From Apus apus (taxonomy: Eukaryota; Chordata; Aves; Apodiformes; Apodidae), in contig NC_067285.1 in assembly GCF_020740795.1 (NCBI RefSeq), forward strand, positions 109,393,652 through 109,457,651: a stretch of 64,000 nt of DNA, written 5' to 3'. The notes beneath the pieces were generated by a model, which worked only from the letters and a program-made list of their open reading frames with translations, was not told where the DNA came from and did not search any database. Both the position numbers and the translations under genes were made by a program. This document shows positions 56,701 to 64,000 of this stretch, piece by piece. Each line of letters starts with the position of its first letter. Positions within the stretch are counted from its first letter, which is position 1.

Positions 56701-59700
56701 TCCTCTCCTATATGTGTCATCCATAGACCTCAGTATTCTGAAACCATCTCCCCTGTGCAAACCCAAGAGCTTCATCTATTAGCAAAATGCAGCATTAATT
56801 CCAGTGGGCTATTGCATTGCATCAAAACACATTATTTTGTTAAAATTGCAGCATGAATTCAATAGAGCTGTTTTATACTAACAGTGACTTTTGATTTTGG
56901 ATTTTTTATTAGAATTTTGAATTCCTTGCTAAAGAAATGACTGTCAGGACCTCAGAATTAATGGAAGTTGTACAGCAACAGGGCCCTGGCTTTGGACACA
57001 GTGCCTGAGCTGGAGACAGTCCTGGTGGGGGGCTAGAGAACAATGACTTTAGGAAACAAATTTCCTTATGTGGAAAGACTGAAAACATTTTAATGAATAA
57101 AAGGTTAAGGGAAGACATGATACCAGCTTTCAATTATTTAAAGTATGTGACAGAAAGCAAACAAATTATTAAATTCTTGTGTCTGCTTCTTGGTCTGTGC
57201 ACAGTGAAGAAACACATCGTCCTCAGAGAAAGCTGAGTTCAATGTCAGTGGAAGGTTTTAAGATCAAGAAGGTAAAGACCAGAAGTCTTGGGTTATGTTC
57301 CTTATGGAGGTTGTGGAGCTTCCAGCACAGATGGTTTTTCAGAACTGGGTGGATGAACATGTTAAGAATGACACAGATACAACTGATCCTGGCCTTGGAC
57401 TTAGGGGACAGGACTATTTCCTGTGATCCTTTGTATTTGACTGCAGAACTCCTTAAGTACTGGCTTTGGGTGTTCAAGTCAGTAAGAAATATTTTCCAAC
57501 CTGTCAGAGACAGAATTTTAGCAGTTCACAGACCAAACAGAAAGGAAGAAATGAACTTGTTCTGTTTCCTTGCACAAATCAGAGCAGTTCCTTGAACAAA
57601 TCAGAACCAACCAATCTGAGCTACCCTCAGAGATTGTACCACTTGCTCATGTTCTGCTTACCACTTGTGCTGGATTCTGCAGGGATGGCTTTGTCTCCCA
57701 GCTCCTCCAATAGCTTTTTCCGTGCTTCATTTCTTCTGTGTTTCTTACCAAGATAATGCTGGTGGGCTGTGACTGGGTTATTGAAGGGAGCACAACAGAG
57801 CCTGCAGTACTTCTCTGGATCATTTAACTTCAGCTTTGAGTTGGAGGATGATGAAGACTCTTCAGCTTTTGAAGGCAGCAAAGGTTTCTCAGCCAATGGC
57901 TTCTGTAAAGCTGGAGACATGGAAGTAGAGGATAAATCTGCTGACAGGACAGCCAAGGAAAGGCTAGAACAATTCCACAGAGCAAAACAGGTGACTGCAA
58001 ACCTACAGAGCTGGAAAGAACAGTCTGCTGCATGCTGAAATACTTGCAGGAGACTGTAAAATAGCATAGTCCTTGCAAGGATTTGAAAGTTCAGACTGGC
58101 AAGGAAGACAACCATGGATTATTCAGAAACCCTACCATTAGATCTCTAGAAATCAGCTGTGTTTGATGGCTCTAAGGTCCTTACAGAGTCCAAGGAGAGA
58201 GATTTATCCCACTGAGGCTGATTCAGAGCACATACTCTATGCTCTCTCTTAAATACAGTCCTGCAACTTGTAAAGGACAAACATCAGTTTAGTGCTGCTC
58301 AGGGACTTACTGATTTTAATTTCTTATCATATTAATTTATCAGAGCAACACCTTGTTGGGACTGCACTGAATTCTCAGAACAATAATAAACACCGTTAAT
58401 TCATAAAAAATCATAAATACTTGCTTTTAGTTTCAGTCAATGAAAGACAGGGAATTTGAAAGCAAGGTTCCATGGCTTCAGAATGGCATGGGGTATCTCT
58501 GTACCTAAGGAGTTACCACAAGACAGCTCCACAACTTTGGCAGAATAGAAAATACATGGCAGGTGTAGGAAGATTGTTCTCTATATTTGTCTCAAAAACT
58601 GACAGGAAAACATACACAAACCAAACTATTTCGGTCTTACCAGGAACAGGCTGCATGCTCTGTGCTGGCATGTGGGCTTGGACTCCTGATAATTGTTTCA
58701 GCTTTTTAGCATGGATCTTTCCCAAGCAGTGAGACAAAGCAACGACTGGGGAACTAAAAACCACATTGCAGAGATTGCAGTATTTGTTTTTGTTCACTAC
58801 TTCACTCCCATTCACCTGAAACCACGCAAGAGCAAGCACAGTTACAAGCACTTACTGAAGTGCACAAGGAATAATTTTATTTAGTCATGAAGAGCAATAA
58901 TCACCTGGAAACTGCTACAATCCTTCTCCTGCCTCTCACTTTTCTCACCACGCATTTGGATGTAAAGACGAACTTTCTGAGCATGCTTTTTGCCCTGGCA
59001 AGAGACTAGAATTATTCCTGTTCCAGTACCAGGCAGTGGTATATCCCGTGACTGGGAGGGACTTCATTAATCAAAAGCTGCTTTCAGCACTTGCCAGATT
59101 GTATTTGTGTAAAGCAGAGCCACAAATGCCAGCTCTTGTAACAGTGCTGTACTTTAATCAATAATATTGCATTTAGCATCACTCGTAAGATTTTGCTTCG
59201 AGGAGCCTTCAGAGTCATCTACTCTCAACTCTTTGGGGAATCAAAAATCCTTCCATGTCTCCTTACACACAGAGATGGTAGCATAGGTAAGGAAAGGAAT
59301 GCAGCCATGCTACCAGCAAGTCTGTTGTGCTCCTCTACCACTAAGCCTGGAGGTTTGACATCAAGGCCATCCAGTGTCCTGGCACAGAAGAATGACAGAC
59401 AGCACGACTCAACTTACCTTCCTAAATAACAAGTCTAGTCTCCCCATACAGACAGTGGAGAGAAACGGGTTTCCCTGGAAGTGGAGTTAAAGTATCTCCA
59501 GCTTAGAGTCAGTCTATGGAGATTTCTACATCTTTTTACTGAGGATAAAATAGATAACTAAAATTGGGTGTTAACATATACTTCCTTCAGATGCAATTAT
59601 TTCTTAATTCTTAGATGTTCTCTCAACTCACAACCTTCAGACTCTTGCACTTGTAATGTACTTACCCACGTGCCACACTATATAGTGGTAACCTATCAAG

Positions 59701-60725
59701 TAAAAGAAGTAACTTGCCTTCTCTGACCTCATGCTTTTCAGATGCTTTTTAAGGATTCTGAGGAACAGTGCAGACTATTATAACAATATTATCAAAGAGA
59801 AAGGGGTCCTATCATACCTGGCTAGATAATACAACTAAGAAAAAAAGAGTCAGTTATTTCCAACAATTTGATTTGTAATGGTGAAGTCAGGTAACAGCAT
59901 CTATTATCCTCAACTGGATTTGGATCCAAGAAACAGGACATCAAACAGAGGGTCTGAACTCTGCAAAGTTGTTACAGCACAGTTGCTGCTTAAGTTGAAG
60001 TAAATAGACCACCTTGCGAGACCTGAGTCTTAATAATGCAAACAGCAGGAAAAGCTGCTGACAGCAAATGACATTTTGAACTTCAACTTGTTCAAGAAGA
60101 ATGAAATGCCTGTGCCCGCAAACCTGCACATCCTCAGGATTCAGAATAAAGTTTCAAAACAAAGCCTGCTTGCCCATGTCTGCAGCAACATCCCAAGGCA
60201 CACAGCTGTTCCAAGAAATGCCTTCAGCATAATTCATGCAACTGGCCTCAAGCAGACACTGGTGCCCAGAGCACCACGTGTGCATGGCTGGGTGAGGTGT
60301 CAGGAGGGATGGCCTGGATCCTCCACAGCCAGCACTGCCCCAGACATCTGTTCTGGCTCAGATCTGCTTCAGTCCCACACACAGTGTGGCCCAAACCTGC
60401 TCAGTTCCTTCTCAAGTCCTGCTGCAACATGCAGGTGATTGCCCTTCTCCATCACTGAATTCACAACTCTCACAACATTCAGGTCTGGTTAATGTCTGAG
60501 CCTAGTGTAAGCCTTCAGAAACACACTATAAAAATCTTCTACAACACTACACAGAAACCCAAAACAAAGAAACCAAAGCCCCAGTGCTTGCTAGGAGAAA
60601 TTCTCCCTCCCAGCCTACCTTATAGTGTGACATCCTGTGAGACTCAAACTGCAGCACTGCCCTGCAAACCTTACAGAAAGTGTCAGTGAAAAGGTCCTTC
60701 CTTGTTCCCTCATCTAAAATGTCAC
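53779..60725 (-). CDS. ZMAT1: Zinc finger matrin-type protein 1 (six exons resolved; 5' end not found)
   Basis: Exons on the minus strand with GT-AG borders and consistent phase: 60725-60619 (finger 1, [19 protein letters not shown]), 58994-58905 ([17 protein letters not shown]), 58815-58641 (finger 2, [18 protein letters not shown]), 57910-57662 (finger 3, [18 protein letters not shown]), 56153-56054 (finger 4, [18 protein letters not shown]) and 54574-53779 (C-terminal region and TGA). The fingers are matrin/U1C-type C2H2 units, a class usually binding double-stranded RNA, so a nuclear RNA-binding role is likely. The last exon has [16 protein letters not shown], matching a motif repeated in human ZMAT1, then a Lys/Glu-rich part and the end [13 protein letters not shown], close to the human end LWDESILGF as I recall it. 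These two features separate it from ZMAT4 and ZNF346. The first resolved exon starts in mid-codon, so the initiating exon lies right of 60725, perhaps outside the window. Confidence 0.9.
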
Positions 60726-63700
60726 CTAAATGGAAAGAGCAAAAGACAAAAATCAGCCAGTAGTTAGGACAAGTCACATTTGCCTGTCTTTGCTTACACA
60801 AAACACCAACCACTTGAATATTCACATGCAGCAGAAGATGAAGGGACCAATGTTTATCCACAGAATCACACAATGCCCCTCTGCAGCTTCCAAGCAAAGC
60901 TGTAAACCTAATTCTTACAGAAGTGTTGCTCTCCTGGACTTGGAAAGTTCTACTATAGAAGTATCCAGGCTTTAAAAACAAAGAAGAAAATGACTCTTCC
61001 TTGGGTCTTCAGTCCATTTCAAATAAGGCACAATGTCAGAAATACTTGAGTAACAGCCTAAACAGAAGGATTTGAGCTAGATCACAGTTAGTTAAAAATG
61101 GGAATACTCCTTAAAGAAGAGACTGTAAGCAAGCCTGGAAGTAGCTCAGTACATGAAAAAAGCTTCTGACACCTCCTGGCCTAGGAAGCTTGTACCTGTG
61201 TCCCATACACCAGTACAGCCAACTTAGTCATATGGGAAAAAAATGTTTCAATATTCTTTACACTGTTCCCAATTAACTCATCATGGGCTGTACACACTTT
61301 GATCCATTCTAAAATTGGCCAGTGCTTGAAGCTATTCCTGAATAATTGTATGGTCACACACATTTCATCTGGAGAGGAACGACAACCTAATTAAGCACTT
61401 AAAAGTAGTGCCAACATCATGTCAATTAAGAGAATTAAACACATCCTTCAGAAGAGAATAGCAGTGCTAGCAAAACCCTCACATCATCCCTGTTCTTTCT
61501 CCTCTTAATACACTTTAATTCATTAAGGAAACCAATTTAAGTCATACTGCTTGAAACTCTTCTTTCAGGGAGCAAGTTTACCCACACAGTGCTATACCAC
61601 CAAATCTTTTTCTGTGCTGATAAACATGAAGACTACCTGTTTCCTTTTCCTTCCAGTGGGCTTCACTTTAATTCCAGTTATGCTAAAATGTAACTCCTTT
61701 TGGCATGCCCTGCTCTTGAAAATAAGTCAGCATTACAGAAATTGAAATAAAAATAAAGGAAGCCACACAATCAGTCACAGTTCAACCAAACCATGCTCTT
61801 GAAATGAAGGGAAAATACTGGGGAAAGTAATGAGATGTCTTAACTGAGCTTAAATCCTCAAAGTTTACCCAAGAGTCCATCCTGGAATCCACATGTGGAG
61901 CAGTTGGCTTTCTGTGCTTTGCACAGAGCCTGGAGAGGTCATGGGCAAGGAAAACAACCCTCCCTGTGGCTCAAGGCTTGGTGCCAAAAGGCATCCACAA
62001 ACCCATAATAGCATACAACCTGTACTGTTATTTCTAAAGATTGTCCTCTTGGCCCCTTGCCAAAGCAAAGTCCAGGAAAATGTGGGAAAAAACCACCAAA
62101 GCCAAACAGAATAAAATACTGTGCAGTGTAACTTGTAACTCTAAACAGTAGGGCTAAGCTGTGGGATGATCAGTCCATAAATGATTCAGGAAAGACCAGA
62201 GCCTACAGAGTCCCTCATGTGTGCCCTGGACAGCACATGGCTGCCACCTGTGCACAAGTAAAAAACCTCCTAAAAAATCAGAGCATGAATTTGAGTACCA
62301 GCTGTATGACACATACTTCAACTGAGCCAGCATCACCCCAGGAATGTGGCTCCAGAGGAAGCCTGAAATGAGGACTGCTTTGACAAGCCAACATGAACAT
62401 GAGCAACCAACTGAAAATCCATCAGCAGCTCGATGGGCACTGACAAAACCTGAGGAATGGCAGATGCAGTGACCTTCCCCAGACTGTGTGCATCGTGAAC
62501 CCCACTTTGCCTTCCCAAAATCAGAGCTCCTGAGTCGTTTAACACACAGATCTTAACAAAGCTGGCTCTGATTTTCATCTAACCCATGCTCCTACCAAGA
62601 AAGGTTGGACCAGACGATCCTTGAGGTCCCTTCCAACCTGGAATTCTATGATTCTATGATTCTATGATGAGGCTTTTGGCTGAAATTGCAACGACTGGGT
62701 ATCAAAATGTCACTGTCTGGCATGGTTTACCATCAGTCCCCAGTATGGGAATTAATTTTCTAATAAAACCTTTATTTTAATGAAGTACAATGGCCAGGTG
62801 ACTAGTTTAGTTTTTATATTCTCTAGTTTGTTTGTGTATTCTGTAGTTTGAGTCACCCAGAAATGTTCAATATTCCACAGCTGTTGATTTCCATAGCTTT
62901 GCCCCTTCAAACAGAGGAGTGAAGGACGGACACAGTAACTTGGATTGATCCACCCAAGAAAATCCAATCACTTAGTTCTGGGCAGTAGATGAAAGCCCAT
63001 CTGGCACCTGAGATGCATGAATTGCCAGTGTTTGAAGCAGAAAAAGCCACTTACATAGGAAAATCACATCAGTTTGCTCAAGTGTACTGAGCTGTAAAAA
63101 CAGCTACCTAGAGAAAGAGCAGTGGAAAAATATTCTCTATTTAAAGAAAAACAACTAAAGGCAACTGCAATGCAACTGTGCACAAATCTATAAAATGTTA
63201 CTGCCCTGGGCATAACTTCTCATTGGAAGACAGACTTCTTTATATAAGCTAAGGACAGTATTTTATGTGTATTTTCCTTGACTTAGCAGTGAACTGCACA
63301 GCATACTTGGCAGACAAAAACCAACCAAGTGAAAAATTAAAAACATTACAACGTGAAATTAAAAATGAGGCTTTGTTCACCTTTTCCTTGGCTGGTCACC
63401 ATAATGAAAAGATTGGATTATAGGGAACAGAGGTCTGGTTGTCCAAGTAACTTCTATTGTGCCTTTTGGAGCTGTCCTGCACCCTGTTGTATCCTTGTCC
63501 TCTATGGCACTTTGCAGTAACTGATAAATTGCACTAAAATATATGCTAGGGACAGTTTTAAATATTGCTCTTCATTGCTACAAAAGCCATTTTCATTCTT
63601 CAATACTGTAAAAGGGCTGACAGGACTTGACTTAAGATCCCTTCTTTGTAAATTTATCACATCTTAGTTCTTTTTTTGTAGTGTGTTCTATTTCTCATTT

Positions 63701-64000
63701 TTCACCTCTCAGCACTGTTGCTCCTCTCTTTTGGCTCAGTATTTTCTCAATATAAGGTTATGCTACTACAGCTGAGTCTGCAGGGATGAATGCAGGGCTA
63801 TAAATAATTTTAGTGAAGTTTCCTAGTTCTGTCCAACACTCGTAGAGTTGTTAAGCCCAAAAATTTGCTTCCCCTACAAAAATACAGAGAAAGAGCTCAC
63901 ATCATTTGCCCTTCATTTTGGAACCTTACAGAGCTGCCCTACTCAGTTTTTCTGCATGGTCACAGGATGACTAATTAACACATATCACATGAAACAGGCA
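60726..64000. other. Region upstream of resolved ZMAT1 exons
   Basis: Probably ZMAT1 intron 1 and perhaps its first exon, which I could not identify. A CR1 tail lies at 62.6 kb. No other gene, long frame or notable repeat is seen. Confidence 0.45.
62601..62669 (+). repeat. CR1 LINE 3' tail
   Basis: 'aggttggaccagacgatcct', 'gaggtcccttccaacctgga' and a triple 'attctatg' tail: the very 3' end of an avian CR1 in sense orientation. Confidence 0.93.

Overview
This is vertebrate genomic DNA, almost certainly from a bird. It has split genes with GT-AG introns, many CR1 LINE 3' ends in both orientations (the octamer-type 'attctatg' tails are typical of avian CR1), and CD8 chains whose closest remembered relatives are the chicken proteins. 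I cannot fix the species from sequence alone. All host genes I recognise read on the minus strand, so transcription runs right to left.

Layout. From 1 to about 6.7 kb no gene is recognised. From 6.8 to 20.0 kb lie two tandem CD8A (T-cell co-receptor alpha chain) copies. Their exons 1-4 are nearly identical: 9950->7794 for copy 1 and 20009->17572 for copy 2. Only copy 1 is followed by the short exon (6810->6780) that encodes the basic cytoplasmic CxC tail. The duplicated unit ends between exon 4 and that exon, so copy 2 does not have a tail exon of its own. Unit 1 also carries a CR1 and a 1.2-kb inverted repeat that unit 2 lacks, and copy 2 has a CR1 in intron 1 that copy 1 lacks. CD8B follows at 30600->23925 with five exons that sum exactly to a 207-residue precursor. 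CD8A and CD8B together form the co-receptor that binds MHC class I and brings Lck to the T-cell receptor.

From about 34.3 to 43.8 kb there is a class I (gamma/epsilon-like) endogenous retrovirus on the plus strand: 5' LTR, gag, in-frame amber codon, pol, a splice acceptor, env, and a 3' LTR with a CR1 at its start. The two LTRs are strongly diverged, so the insertion is old, yet gag, pol and env each remain one long open frame (565, about 1,224 and 874 codons). That contrast is the most striking feature of the window and suggests a domesticated locus comparable to the bird element Ovex1. A third related LTR stands alone at about 51.9 kb.

From 53.8 to 60.7 kb is ZMAT1, a matrin-type zinc-finger gene on the minus strand. 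Six coding exons were resolved, including four zinc fingers and the conserved C-terminal end; its 5' exon or exons were not found. The remaining gaps hold CR1 fragments, simple repeats and unremarkable DNA.
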